Positions 27,793 through 35,888 of a stretch of DNA of 64,000 nt are shown here, piece by piece (position 1 is the first letter of the stretch; the number at the start of each line of letters is the position of its first letter). The position numbers and the translations under genes were made by a program. The notes under the pieces are model-generated. The model saw nothing but the letters and a program-made list of their open reading frames with translations, was not told the origin of the DNA and searched no databases. Origin of the DNA: Sediminicoccus sp. KRV36 (lineage in GTDB: Bacteria > Pseudomonadota > Alphaproteobacteria > Acetobacterales > Acetobacteraceae); assembly GCF_023243115.1 (NCBI RefSeq), contig NZ_CP085081.1:3224001-3288000 (forward strand), read 5' to 3'.

Positions 27793-28500
27793 CTATGCCG
27801 CGCTTCGCTGCTCCTGCTCGATACGGCCATCCCGCAACGCTACCATGCGGTCGAAGCGATCGAAGATCTTCTCATCATGCGTGACCACCAGGATCGCCGC
27901 CTGCTGCTCCCGGGCGACCTGGCGGAGCAGGTCCATCACGACCCGCGCGCGTTCGGAATCGAGCGCCGCCGTCGGCTCATCGGCCAGGATCACCTGGGGC
28001 CGATTGACGAGCGCGCGGGCGATGGCCACGCGCTGTGCCTCGCCGCCCGAGAGCCGCGCAGGCATGGCAGTAGCGCGCGCGCCCACCTGCAGATAATCCA
28101 GCAACGCACGCGCCCGCTCGCGCGCTATGCTGCGGTCCACGCCGTCCAGCGTCATCGCCAGCGCGACATTGTCGATCGCGTTGAGGAAGGGGAGCAGGTT
28201 GTGGAATTGGAAGATGAAGCCGATGCGCTCGCGCCGCAGCCGCCGTAGATCGGGGACGCGCCAGCGCCCCTCCCAGACCGTCTCACCACCGAGGGAGAGC
28301 TGGCCGCCCGTCGGTTCCTGGATGCAGGCAATGAGGTTGAGCAAAGTGGATTTCCCGCTGCCCGAGGGCCCCTTCAACCCGACCACCTCCCCCGCGCCCA
28401 CAGACAAATCCACATCCGCCAGGGCGCGCACGGCTGTGGGCCCGTCACCGAAGGTCTTGCTCAGCTTCTCGACCTGAACGAGGGATCCGCTCATGCGCAT
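27793..28500 (-). CDS. ABC transporter ATP-binding protein (MacB/LolD class)
   Basis: 235 residues with Walker A GPSGSGKST, signature LSGGEAQRVAIARAL, Walker B VILADEPTAALD and H-loop VVTHDEKIF. This class partners FtsX-type permeases in mechanotransmission or efflux rather than classical import. The start overlaps the permease stop by one base, and an HlyD-type adaptor is encoded before that, which gives a DevBCA-like tripartite exporter. It is the last gene of the envelope-stress cluster. Confidence 0.92.
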   Translation of the reverse strand: MRMSGSLVQVEKLSKTFGDGPTAVRALADVDLSVGAGEVVGLKGPSGSGKSTLLNLIACIQEPTGGQLSLGGETVWEGRWRVPDLRRLRRERIGFIFQFHNLLPFLNAIDNVALAMTLDGVDRSIARERARALLDYLQVGARATAMPARLSGGEAQRVAIARALVNRPQVILADEPTAALDSERARVVMDLLRQVAREQQAAILVVTHDEKIFDRFDRMVALRDGRIEQEQRSAA

Positions 28501-29633
28501 CAGCCTCCCAGGGCCTGCTGTGGCTCGATCCTGAGTGCCGCGCGGATGGAGACCAGGCTGCCCAGCAGGCAGATCATGGCGATCACGCCCGCCATCACCG
28601 CAACCTCCGTGGGGCCAAGGGCCACGGCACGCGGGAACATGTCCCGCGCTGAAAAGACGATGGCCACGGCAGCCACATAGGCGACGCCACCGAGCAGCAG
28701 CGCCTGCTGCATCACAAGGCCGATGATGGTGCTGTCCGGGGCGCCGATCAGCTTCAGCGTCGCAATCTCCCGCAGCTTGTCCATCGTCATCGTGTAGATG
28801 ATCAGCGCGATGATGACGGCCGAGACGAACAACAGCACCACGGTAAACATGCCCAATTGCACACGCGCGCGGTTCACCACCGAGAGTGTCAGCAGATTGG
28901 ATTGCTCAGCATCGGTCATTGCGGCAAGATGCTTCCAGCGCCGCGCCGTATCGGCCACCAGGGCCGGATCGGCGTCGGGGTGCAGCCGGGCGATGATGGC
29001 GTTGACCGTATCGGTGCCGGTGCCCAAGGAACTGGCCGCGATGGCGCGCCGCGCCGCCGCTGGCGCCAGCCGGAATTGCAGATCCTGGCTGTCACGCAAC
29101 TGCATGAAGATCAGCGGATCCCCGCTGGAAGCGACCAGGCCCCGCGTCGTGCCGACCACATGATAGCGATAGCGTCCCAGCATCAGTGTGGCACCAAGCG
29201 GCAGGCCAGCGCGGGCGTCGGCCACGATCTCGAAGCGGGCGGCACCCAGGCCGCGCCCTGCCGCGATGACAGAGGGCCCGCCTGGCCGGCCAGGTTCATA
29301 GCCGATGACCTGGACGCGGATGATGCCCTGCGGTGCCTGCGCCTCAGCGGTGCGCAAGGTGATCGCGCCGGCCGCGGCCACGCCGGGCAGGCGCGCCACC
29401 ATCTCCCGCACGTCGCCCGGGATGCGCGACGCCTCGGCAAAGGGGCCCCGCGTTCCCGATTCCACCACCCAAAGATCGGCCCGCAGGCTGCGTGACAAAG
29501 CGAGCGCCTCCGAGACAACGCCCTGATAGATGCCCACCATCGAGAGTGCGACCGCCATGAGGAGGCCCAGGCCCAGGCAGGTCAGCACGAACCGCCCGAA
29601 TTTATGCCGGATATCGGCCAGGGCGAGGTTCAC
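28500..29633 (-). CDS. FtsX-like ABC transporter permease
   Basis: 377 residues from a GTG at 29633, a 4-bp overlap with the adaptor gene. Architecture is one N-terminal helix, a large periplasmic domain (about 50-250), then three helices ending in EPQQALGG, typical of MacB/DevC permeases (LREIATLKLIGAP motif). It should pair with the ATPase at 27793 and the HlyD-type adaptor. Confidence 0.9.
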   Translation of the reverse strand: MNLALADIRHKFGRFVLTCLGLGLLMAVALSMVGIYQGVVSEALALSRSLRADLWVVESGTRGPFAEASRIPGDVREMVARLPGVAAAGAITLRTAEAQAPQGIIRVQVIGYEPGRPGGPSVIAAGRGLGAARFEIVADARAGLPLGATLMLGRYRYHVVGTTRGLVASSGDPLIFMQLRDSQDLQFRLAPAAARRAIAASSLGTGTDTVNAIIARLHPDADPALVADTARRWKHLAAMTDAEQSNLLTLSVVNRARVQLGMFTVVLLFVSAVIIALIIYTMTMDKLREIATLKLIGAPDSTIIGLVMQQALLLGGVAYVAAVAIVFSARDMFPRAVALGPTEVAVMAGVIAMICLLGSLVSIRAALRIEPQQALGG

Positions 29634-30787
29634 GGCGCCAGCACCGCCCGCGCCGCCCTGCCGACCGCGAAGCGGGTGCCCGGCTGGGCCACAAGGGCAA
29701 CATCCTCCCGCAGCCCGTCGGTGATGGCCACGCGCCCATCCACGAGGCGCGCCGCGATGCGGACATGCTGGCGCGCGAGCTTGCCATCCGCGATGACCCA
29801 CACGAGGCCGCCGGCCCCGTCAAAGCCATGCAATGCTTGCTCGGGGATGATCCGGGCGCGTGGCAGGCGCCCCGTCTCGATCACCACCTCCGCCTGTTCG
29901 CCCACCACCGGCATGGACGGACAGGAGCGGCAGCGCAGATAGACGCGCCGTTCCTCCGTGACACGATCAGCCTCCAGGCCGATACGAACGATTTCCGCAG
30001 CAACCGCGCGGCCCGGACGGCTGCGCAGCGTGACCATGCCGCCTTGGCCGACCGCCAGGTCCCCGGCGCGGCCCTCATCCACGAAGGCCTGCATCCAGAT
30101 GCTCTCCGGCGCCACCAGCGTGAACACGGCCTCACCAGGATTGAGAGCGGAGCCCGCCTCGCGGGAACGCGCAATCACCATGGCATCGAAGGGCGCGCGC
30201 AGCGTGTGCTTCTCCAGTGTTGCACGCTCTGTCGCCAGATTGGCCTGGGCTTCCGCCTGAGCACTCCGGGTCACCATGGCATCAGCGCGGTTCACAGCCA
30301 GGTCCCCCCGCGCCAGCTCGACCTCGGTATCGGCCAGCTCCGCGACCTCCAGACTGCCGACACCGCGGGTGGCGAGATCCCGCCGCCGCCGCGCCGTGGC
30401 CTGTTTCTGGGCGAATTGCGCTTCGGCACGATCGCGCTGCGCGATGGCCCTGGCCGTATTCGCCTCCGCCGACAATACGGCTGCCTCTGCCCGCGCCACG
30501 CGCGCCAGCTGGCTGATCGGGTTGAGCCGCGCGAGCACGGCGCCGGCAGCCACGCGATCTCCATGATCCACGGCGAGTTCGACCAGCGTGCCGGGAACCT
30601 CGAAGCCCACGCGTGAGAGCACCTGCGCCTCGATCGCACCCAGGCCAAACACCGTCACCGCCACATCCTCACGGAAGGGCGCTATGGCGACCTCCAGCGG
30701 ACGCAGATTCCTGAGATATAATACCCCCCCTCCCCCACCGATCAGCAGCAGCGAAAGGGCAAGAAACAGCACGAGCCTGCGACGCAT
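29630..30787 (-). CDS. HlyD/RND-type periplasmic adaptor protein
   Basis: 385 residues from the ATG at 30787, with AGGAG 7 nt upstream; another ATG at 30793 is less well spaced. One N-terminal membrane anchor (LVLFLALSLLLIGGGGGV) is followed by a biotinyl-lipoyl-like half (LVELAVDHGDRVAAGAVLAR), a long alpha-helical hairpin and the matching lipoyl half (LRAPFDAMVIARS). Adaptors of this type bridge an inner-membrane pump to an outer-membrane channel; no TolC homologue is encoded here. Confidence 0.9.
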   Translation of the reverse strand: MRRRLVLFLALSLLLIGGGGGVLYLRNLRPLEVAIAPFREDVAVTVFGLGAIEAQVLSRVGFEVPGTLVELAVDHGDRVAAGAVLARLNPISQLARVARAEAAVLSAEANTARAIAQRDRAEAQFAQKQATARRRRDLATRGVGSLEVAELADTEVELARGDLAVNRADAMVTRSAQAEAQANLATERATLEKHTLRAPFDAMVIARSREAGSALNPGEAVFTLVAPESIWMQAFVDEGRAGDLAVGQGGMVTLRSRPGRAVAAEIVRIGLEADRVTEERRVYLRCRSCPSMPVVGEQAEVVIETGRLPRARIIPEQALHGFDGAGGLVWVIADGKLARQHVRIAARLVDGRVAITDGLREDVALVAQPGTRFAVGRAARAVLAP

Positions 30788-30841
30788 GACCATCTCCTAG
30801 CGAGACCGGATGACCCGGTGGATCAACCGGGCCGGATGCAG

Positions 30842-30859
30842 AAATTCCGTAAGGAATTT
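30842..30859. repeat. Inverted repeat upstream of the adaptor gene
   Basis: AAATTCC, a gtaa spacer and GGAATTT form a perfect 7-bp-arm inverted repeat in the 155-bp gap between the His-rich protein gene and the adaptor gene. It may be an operator or an mRNA hairpin. Confidence 0.5.
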
Positions 30860-30942
30860 GCGTCGCGGCGCTGCGCGGAACCCATCCGGAAGGCATGGAG
30901 CCAGACGAAAGCCCATGGCATCCCGCAGGGGCGTGGCAGGGA

Positions 30943-31515
30943 TCAATGGAAATGCTCGCCACGCGCCATCATCAGGTGATGTGGCTGATGATGCGCACCA
31001 CTCACGAGGAGGCCGGCGAAGCCGAGAGCCCGAAGGCGAATGACCTGTGCAGGCTCCACGGCGGTCACGATCAGCCGCATACCATCAGGCAGGGGTTCCG
31101 TGGTCGCTCGCCATCCAGGCAGGCGGTTCAATTCCTGCCCATGGGCGGGGATCATGCGCCGGATGCCGTCCAGCGTGCGGCCGCTGCCGGTCACAGCAAT
31201 GGCAATGCCGCCCTCAACCGGGCTTTCTGTCGCCACGGCCCGCAGGGTGACCTCGTTCATATCCACCAGATGCTCGCGCAGCGCGCCCAGATTGACCTTG
31301 GACCAATCGGTCGTGGGGTCCGCCTGGAGGATCTGGACGATCTCCTGGATCGCGCCGAAGGCGTCCTGCCCCGGCAGCCTTGGCATGGCCGCCGCATGCT
31401 GGGCTTGCCGGCCATGACCGCCGTGGGCGGCCGGCTGGCTGTTCACGACATGGGGAGCGCCAACCGCCACGCTCATGCCGAGCAGCAGAACACTCAGATT
31501 GGATTTCAGGGACAT
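30943..31515 (-). CDS. Exported histidine-rich protein of unknown function
   Basis: 190 residues with a signal peptide (NLSVLLLGMSVAVGAPHVV) and a well-spaced GAGG ribosome site. I do not recognise a named family. Mature segments are His-rich at both ends: AAHGGHGRQAQHAAAM after the signal and AHHQPHHLMMARGEHFH at the C-terminus, suggesting metal binding. The middle reads like a compact alpha/beta domain (WSKVNLGALREHLVDMNEVT, GTGRTLDGIRRMI-like). It lies between the two-component system and the efflux genes, all on the minus strand, so a role in metal or envelope stress is an inference. Confidence 0.75.
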   Translation of the reverse strand: MSLKSNLSVLLLGMSVAVGAPHVVNSQPAAHGGHGRQAQHAAAMPRLPGQDAFGAIQEIVQILQADPTTDWSKVNLGALREHLVDMNEVTLRAVATESPVEGGIAIAVTGSGRTLDGIRRMIPAHGQELNRLPGWRATTEPLPDGMRLIVTAVEPAQVIRLRALGFAGLLVSGAHHQPHHLMMARGEHFH

Positions 31516-31571
31516 AGGGTCCTCGCTTTCAATGATTGTCTTTGTATAAGGGCTGCCGGCTGCGCCCTGAT

Positions 31572-31585
31572 ATGATCCGGATCAT
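31572..31585. promoter_or_regulatory. Perfect 14-bp palindrome upstream of the His-rich protein gene
   Basis: ATGATCCGGATCAT lies 57 bp upstream of the start codon at 31515, upstream of a possible -10 (TATACA on the minus strand). It is a plausible operator for a dimeric regulator; no regulator is assigned. Confidence 0.45.
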
Positions 31586-31643
31586 GCCCGGCCGATCGGG
31601 GCCGGTTGGCCGCCACGCACACCGCACAGCTTCGCCGCCCGGT

Positions 31644-33074
31644 TCACCGCGGCAGCGAGAGGACGGCATGCAGCCCCCCCTGGGTACGGTTGGCGAGTGT
31701 CACCTCACCGCCCTGCTCCTGGACAATGGATTGCGCGATCGCGAGGCCGAGCCCGCTGCCGCCCGTGTCACAGTTGCGAGATTCCTCGAGCCGGTAGAAT
31801 GGCTCAAACACGCGCTGGATTTCAGCTTCCGGGATGCCCGGCCCATCATCATCCACGATGATTCGGACTGAGGTGGGCGTGCTCTCGATCGCTGCCCGCG
31901 CAGTGCCGCCATACTTCACGGCATTGTCGAGCAGATTGCTGATCGCGCGCCGCAATGCGGTCGGATGGCATTCGAGGATGACGGGCTCAGCCGGGCGCAT
32001 GCTGACGCCATGGCCGGCATCGGCCATGTCATCCACGACGGCCCCCAGAAGCGCCGCAATATCGGTCCGTCGCAGCGCTTCTGGTGCCTCGCCGCGGGCA
32101 AATCTGAGGGTGGCTTCGATCATCGCATCAAGCTCACCGATGGTGGCCAGCATTCGGTCGCGCTCTTCGAGATTGGGCACACCTTCCGCCCGCAGGCGCA
32201 GCCTGGTCAGCGGGGTGCGCAAATCATGTGACAGCGCCGCCAGCATGCGGGTCCGGTTGTTCAGCAGCCGTTGAAGCCGCCCCTGCATGTCATTGAACGC
32301 ATGGGCCACCTGGCGCATCTCGCGGGTGCCCAGTTCAATGATGGGCGGCGCGTTGACATCCCGGCCAAGCCTCTCCGCGGCGCCCACCACCGTGCCGAGC
32401 GGCGCCGTCACGCGGCGCACGGCCCAAATGGACACCAGGAGCACGATCATCGCCATCACACTCATGGCGATCAGAAACCGCCAGGAGGATGCAGCCCCGC
32501 CCTGCGGCAGCCCGGTTGTGAAGGCAAGCCAGCTGCCATCTGTCAGGCGAATGACGACCTGCAGCCTCTGCCAGCCACCGCTGGCGTGCAGCCATGGCCC
32601 GGCCATCATCGGCCCATGCACGCCGGGCCCGGCGCCAAGGGGCCCGCCCATCATTCCCGCCGGAACCCTCCCCGGCCCCACCGGCATGGACGCGGTCAGC
32701 GAGAGACTGACCTGCACGGAGGCCGCCAGCGCTGCCGGCAGTTGCTGCCGCAGGAGATCCTGCATGATGCGATCCACAGACCCCGCCTGAGCTGCCGCCG
32801 CATCCAGGGCCGGTGGCTGTGGTGAAAGGCTGACGCGCAGGGCAGGATCGCTTGCCGCCGCGACAATACGGCTGCGCCAATCGGCGGGCGCTTCGTCAAT
32901 CAGGCGCGCCAGGTTCGCAATGCGTTGCGTTGCGGCAAAGCCACCAATCGCGCGCACGGTCTCCGCACGATCCGCCGCATAGATCCAGGCCCCGACCAGA
33001 TGAGACACCACCAGCCCGGCCAGCAACACCGTGACGGTCTGGCCGAACAAGCTGCGTGGCAGCGGCCATCTCAT
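31644..33074 (-). CDS. Sensor histidine kinase with Met-rich periplasmic loop
   Basis: 476 residues. Helix about 12-34, a periplasmic domain to about 197, a second helix (198-218), HAMP, HisKA with H283 (ALSHDLRTPLTRLRL), and HATPase (NLLDNAVKYGG, GGSGLGLAIAQS). The periplasmic loop at about 137-163 is rich in Met, Gly and His (GMMGGPLGAGPGVHGPMMAG). A similar Met-Gly composition occurs in the exported protein encoded divergently at 33976, which suggests copper or another soft metal as signal. It overlaps the regulator stop by 4 bp and is EnvZ/CpxA-like in layout. Confidence 0.92.
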   Translation of the reverse strand: MRWPLPRSLFGQTVTVLLAGLVVSHLVGAWIYAADRAETVRAIGGFAATQRIANLARLIDEAPADWRSRIVAAASDPALRVSLSPQPPALDAAAAQAGSVDRIMQDLLRQQLPAALAASVQVSLSLTASMPVGPGRVPAGMMGGPLGAGPGVHGPMMAGPWLHASGGWQRLQVVIRLTDGSWLAFTTGLPQGGAASSWRFLIAMSVMAMIVLLVSIWAVRRVTAPLGTVVGAAERLGRDVNAPPIIELGTREMRQVAHAFNDMQGRLQRLLNNRTRMLAALSHDLRTPLTRLRLRAEGVPNLEERDRMLATIGELDAMIEATLRFARGEAPEALRRTDIAALLGAVVDDMADAGHGVSMRPAEPVILECHPTALRRAISNLLDNAVKYGGTARAAIESTPTSVRIIVDDDGPGIPEAEIQRVFEPFYRLEESRNCDTGGSGLGLAIAQSIVQEQGGEVTLANRTQGGLHAVLSLPR

Positions 33075-33793
33075 AGTTGGTGCACAGCCGTCGCCAGCAT
33101 ATAGCCGCCGCCCCAGATGGTCTTGATGACCTGAGGCTCATCGGGATTGCGTTCAATCTTGCGGCGCAGGCGGCTGATCTGGGTATCAATGCTGCGATCA
33201 AGACCCGCTGCCGCCCGGCCGCGCGCGAGATCCAGCAACTGGTCGCGGCTCAACACGCGCTGCGGGCGCTCGACCAGCGCGAGCAGCAGGTCATATTCGC
33301 CAGTGCTCAAGGGAAGGACCACGCCATCCTCGCGCGTCAGATCGCGTGACTCGGTGTTCAGGATCCAGCGATCGAAAGCGTGCAGTCTGGGCCGATGCGC
33401 CGCTTCGGTCATTGGGCCGAGGGCCTCGCTGCGGCGCAGGACCGCGCGAATGCGCGCAATGAGCTCCCTGCTGCCGAAGGGCTTGGCCATATAGTCATCG
33501 GCGCCCATCTCGAGCCCGATGACGCGGTCCACCTCTTCGCCCTTGGCGGTCAGCATGATGATGGGCACGCGGCTCTCCGCGCGGATGGCCCGGCAGAGAG
33601 AGAGCCCATCCTCGCCGGGCAGCATGAGGTCGAGCAGGACCAGGTCAATCCGCGCATCCGCCAGCGCACGACGCATTGCCTTGCCATCGCCGGCGCTGCT
33701 GGTGCGAAAGCCCTCGCGCGCCAGTGCGCGGGCGACGAGATCGCGAATTTCGCGTTGGTCATCAACGATCAGAATGTGCGGACCCGTGTTCAT
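33071..33793 (-). CDS. OmpR-family response regulator
   Basis: 240 residues. The receiver has DDQ at 11-13, phosphoacceptor D55 (LVLLDLMLPGEDG), MLTAKG and MAKPFGSREL. The DNA-binding wing reads LSTGEYDLLLALVERPQRVLSRDQLL and DTQISRLRRKIE. First gene of the minus-strand regulator-kinase pair, divergent from the Spy-like protein gene. A 10-bp-spaced direct repeat in the intergenic region is a candidate binding site. Confidence 0.93.
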   Translation of the reverse strand: MNTGPHILIVDDQREIRDLVARALAREGFRTSSAGDGKAMRRALADARIDLVLLDLMLPGEDGLSLCRAIRAESRVPIIMLTAKGEEVDRVIGLEMGADDYMAKPFGSRELIARIRAVLRRSEALGPMTEAAHRPRLHAFDRWILNTESRDLTREDGVVLPLSTGEYDLLLALVERPQRVLSRDQLLDLARGRAAAGLDRSIDTQISRLRRKIERNPDEPQVIKTIWGGGYMLATAVHQL

Positions 33794-33865
33794 CGGCTGA
33801 TCCTAATCCGGCTTCGGGCGCTTGGGGCAGGAAGAGTGTGGCAAGGTTTGTCGGAACGGGCGCCA

Positions 33866-33882
33866 GGCACATCTCGGCACAT
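33866..33882. promoter_or_regulatory. Candidate response-regulator site (direct repeat)
   Basis: Two perfect GGCACAT copies start at 33866 and 33876, a 10-bp step, in the divergent region between the response regulator and the Spy-like gene. They are flanked by an inverted pair, TTTGTCGG at 33847 and CCGACAAA at 33895. Confidence 0.45.
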
Positions 33883-33975
33883 AAAAGGCCGCAACCGACA
33901 AATTCCCGTGACACCTGCTCCGTAGAAGGATGCGGACGGCGGAACGCGCCGTGTTCGGAAACGAGGAAGACAGAC

Positions 33976-34518
33976 ATGCGCAAGACGACAAAGTTCCTGG
34001 CCATCGGTGCGGCCATCGCGTTGGGCGGCCTGGGTGGCTATGCCGCGGCTCAGCCTGGTCCTGGCATGATGGGCCGCGGGATGATGGGCCCGGGCATGGG
34101 TCATGCCATGATGGGCGGCCAGGCCCCGAATTCTGCTGATGCCACGGCGCGCCTTGCCACCCTGAAGGCGGAGCTCGGCATCAGGCCGGAGCAGACGGCG
34201 GCCTGGAATGCCTATGCGGCAACCCTGCAAGCGACTGGCGAAAACATGCGCACCGCTCGCCCGGCAGATATGGGCGCGGTGCACAGCATGTCGCCGCAGG
34301 ATCGACAGGCCTTGATGACCGGCATGCAGACGCGCCGTGACAGCGCCCTTGCCGCGATCCGCAATGCGGCAGAGGCCCTGCTGCCGGCGCTCGACGACGC
34401 GCAGAAGGCGAAGGCCCAGCAGCTGCTTCCGGGCCTTGCCCCGCACGGCCCAGGCATGATGCGCCATGCCGGCATGGGCATGCCCTTCTCGGGTCCGGGC
34501 AGCATGCCGGCGCGCTGA
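33976..34518 (+). CDS. Spy/CpxP-like exported protein with Met-rich N-terminus
   Basis: 180 residues from the ATG at 33976 (GAGGAAG upstream). After the signal peptide (LAIGAAIALGGLGGYAAAQ) comes a Met-Gly-rich stretch (PGMMGRGMMGPGMGHAMMGG), then an alpha-helical domain with LTxxQ-type features (LGIRPEQTAAWNAYAATLQ, MSPQDRQALMTGM) and a second Met-rich tail. Such proteins are periplasmic chaperones or metal-stress sensors. Divergent from the kinase-regulator pair, it is the likely main target of that system. Confidence 0.87.
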   Translation: MRKTTKFLAIGAAIALGGLGGYAAAQPGPGMMGRGMMGPGMGHAMMGGQAPNSADATARLATLKAELGIRPEQTAAWNAYAATLQATGENMRTARPADMGAVHSMSPQDRQALMTGMQTRRDSALAAIRNAAEALLPALDDAQKAKAQQLLPGLAPHGPGMMRHAGMGMPFSGPGSMPAR

Positions 34519-34525
34519 ACGCGGA

Positions 34526-34556
34526 GGCTTGTTCGGGCAGCTTGCCTGAGCAAGCC
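34526..34556 (+). terminator. Rho-independent-like hairpin after the Spy-like gene
   Basis: GGCTTG at 34526 pairs with CAAGCC at 34551, with further inner pairs (TC/GA, GGC/GCC). It starts 8 bp after the stop codon. No T-run follows. Confidence 0.6.
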
Positions 34557-34984
34557 GTGAGGATGCTTTACCGGGCGGCGTCCAGCCAAGGTCCATCGTC
34601 GGAAGGGCAGCACCGCAGTGGCGCGTTGCATCGAGCGACGCGCCATTTGGATGAGCTGGCGGGCCCGACGTCCTTGAGCAACGCGTCCGGCGCGAGGTCA
34701 GCATGGCGCAGACACAGCACACGAACCTCGGTGCGCACGCCGGCGCGCATGATACCGCGGAGCGTCCGGGCGGGCGTAGCGCCAGTCGGGCGCGGCGGCA
34801 GGGCCGGGCGACTCACGCCGCACAAGATCAACGGCCGGGCCAAACAGTGCGCCTTGGACCGTGGCGCGATGGGCACACATGTACACGCGGCGCAACGGCC
34901 ATGGCCTGCAGCTGCGACTGGGCCGTGGTGAGCACGCCAAGGGAGGCGATAGCAGCGCGGCAAATCGTCATCACGGATAAAGAA
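34557..34984. other. Gene-free stretch, possible degenerate gene remnant
   Basis: 428 bp without a supported gene. A minus-strand reading frame from about 34770 to 34568 gives TEVRVLCLRHADLAPDALL and a Cys-containing tail, reminiscent of small zinc-ribbon proteins, but codon use is poor and there is no start site. It may be a decayed gene; otherwise I see nothing. Confidence 0.3.
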
Positions 34985-35011
34985 TATTGCTCACGCTTAC
35001 AAAAAGCAATA
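34985..35011. promoter_or_regulatory. Inverted repeat in the promoter region of the Rrf2 gene
   Basis: TATTGCT and AGCAATA (7-bp perfect arms, 13-bp spacer) lie in an AT-rich island 35 bp upstream of the Rrf2-type regulator. This could be its autoregulatory operator. Confidence 0.45.
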
Positions 35012-35045
35012 ATCACAATGACGATTATTCCGCAAAGGATTCACC

Positions 35046-35525
35046 TTGCGCCTGACCCAGTATTCCAACTTCACGCTCCGCACGCTGCAACTCGTCGCCC
35101 TCCGATCGCCCGAGATCGTGACCGTGGACGAAGTCGCCCGCGCCCATCGCATCTCCAAGGCACATCTGGTGAAGGTCGCCGCCGAGCTTTCGCGCCGAGG
35201 CTATATTGACGCGACCCGCGGCCGCCGTGGCGGCATGCGCCTGGCCCGCCCGGCCGAGCAGATCACGGTGGGCGAGATCATCCGCTGGACAGAGGCACCG
35301 CTGGAACTGGTGGAATGCTTCAACGCCGAGACGAACACCTGCCCGCTGCTCGGCGCCTGCCATCTCTCACGCGGTCTGCAGCGCGCCTTGCGAGCTTTTC
35401 TCTCGGTTCTGGATGATCTGACGATCGCCGACATTGCCTTGAATCGCGATGCATTGCTGGCACGTCTCTTCACACCGGAAGCACCGGCCGATCATCCGCC
35501 CGGAGCCATGGCCGGCGCGCAGTAA
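35046..35525 (+). CDS. Rrf2-family regulator, NsrR-like (Fe-S)
   Basis: 159 residues from a TTG at 35046, supported by AAGGA 7 nt upstream. The HTH (VDEVARAHRISKAHLVKVAAEL) and the wing (RGYIDATRGRRGGMRLARP) are clear. Three cysteines at 91, 99 and 105 (ECFNAETNTCPLLGAC) fit an iron-sulfur cluster as in NsrR. NsrR senses nitric oxide; related Rrf2 proteins sense iron-sulfur status or sulfide. Its 3' end overlaps the convergent BigR-like gene by 34 bp. Confidence 0.88.
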   Translation: MRLTQYSNFTLRTLQLVALRSPEIVTVDEVARAHRISKAHLVKVAAELSRRGYIDATRGRRGGMRLARPAEQITVGEIIRWTEAPLELVECFNAETNTCPLLGACHLSRGLQRALRAFLSVLDDLTIADIALNRDALLARLFTPEAPADHPPGAMAGAQ

Positions 35526-35827
35526 AGACGGTAGAGCGTGGCCAGGATGGCCTCCACTTCCTGACTGGCCAGGCTGTAGAAGATCGTCTGGCCCTCCCGC
35601 CGCGTCGCAACCAGGCCGAGGTCCCGCATCCTGGCGAGATGCTGTGACAGGGCGGCCGGCGCCAACCCGACCAGCTCCGCAAGGCACCCGACGGATTTCT
35701 TCCCTTCCAGCAGGTGGCACAGCGCCATCAGGCGCTTGGCGTTCGCCAGCGCCCCGAGCAAGCGGGCTGCCGCATCTGCCTTCTCCTCCAAAGCAATCAA
35801 AGCATTATCTGTGATAGCGTTTTTCAT
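35492..35827 (-). CDS. bigR: BigR/SqrR-type ArsR-family persulfide sensor
   Basis: 111 residues. Winged-helix HTH (VGLAPAALSQHLARMRDLGLVATRR) with cysteines C37 (ALCHLL) and C103 (RLYCAP) matching the BigR/SqrR redox pair, plus an extra C48. BigR represses a divergent operon containing DUF2892, YeeE/YedE and a metallo-beta-lactamase persulfide dioxygenase, and derepresses it on sulfide. The same neighbours lie immediately divergent here, so the assignment is strong. The 3' end overlaps the Rrf2 gene. Confidence 0.92.
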   Translation of the reverse strand: MKNAITDNALIALEEKADAAARLLGALANAKRLMALCHLLEGKKSVGCLAELVGLAPAALSQHLARMRDLGLVATRREGQTIFYSLASQEVEAILATLYRLYCAPAMAPGG

Positions 35828-35828
35828 C

Positions 35829-35858
35829 TTGACATATTAGAACTTGCGCAGATATGAA
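35829..35858 (+). promoter_or_regulatory. Predicted promoter of the sulfide-detoxification operon
   Basis: TTGACA at 35829 and TATGAA at 35853 are separated by 18 bp, a good sigma-70 spacing, in AT-rich DNA between bigR and the DUF2892 gene. BigR would be expected to bind here and block polymerase. Confidence 0.6.
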
Positions 35859-35888
35859 GCCAGCAGCATTTCGCTGGAGGATCTCCCC

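Noticed and set aside
34568..34963. 131-residue minus-strand frame in the gap before the Rrf2 gene
   Set aside because: No ribosome site, erratic composition and overlap with other weak frames. Kept only as a possible remnant.
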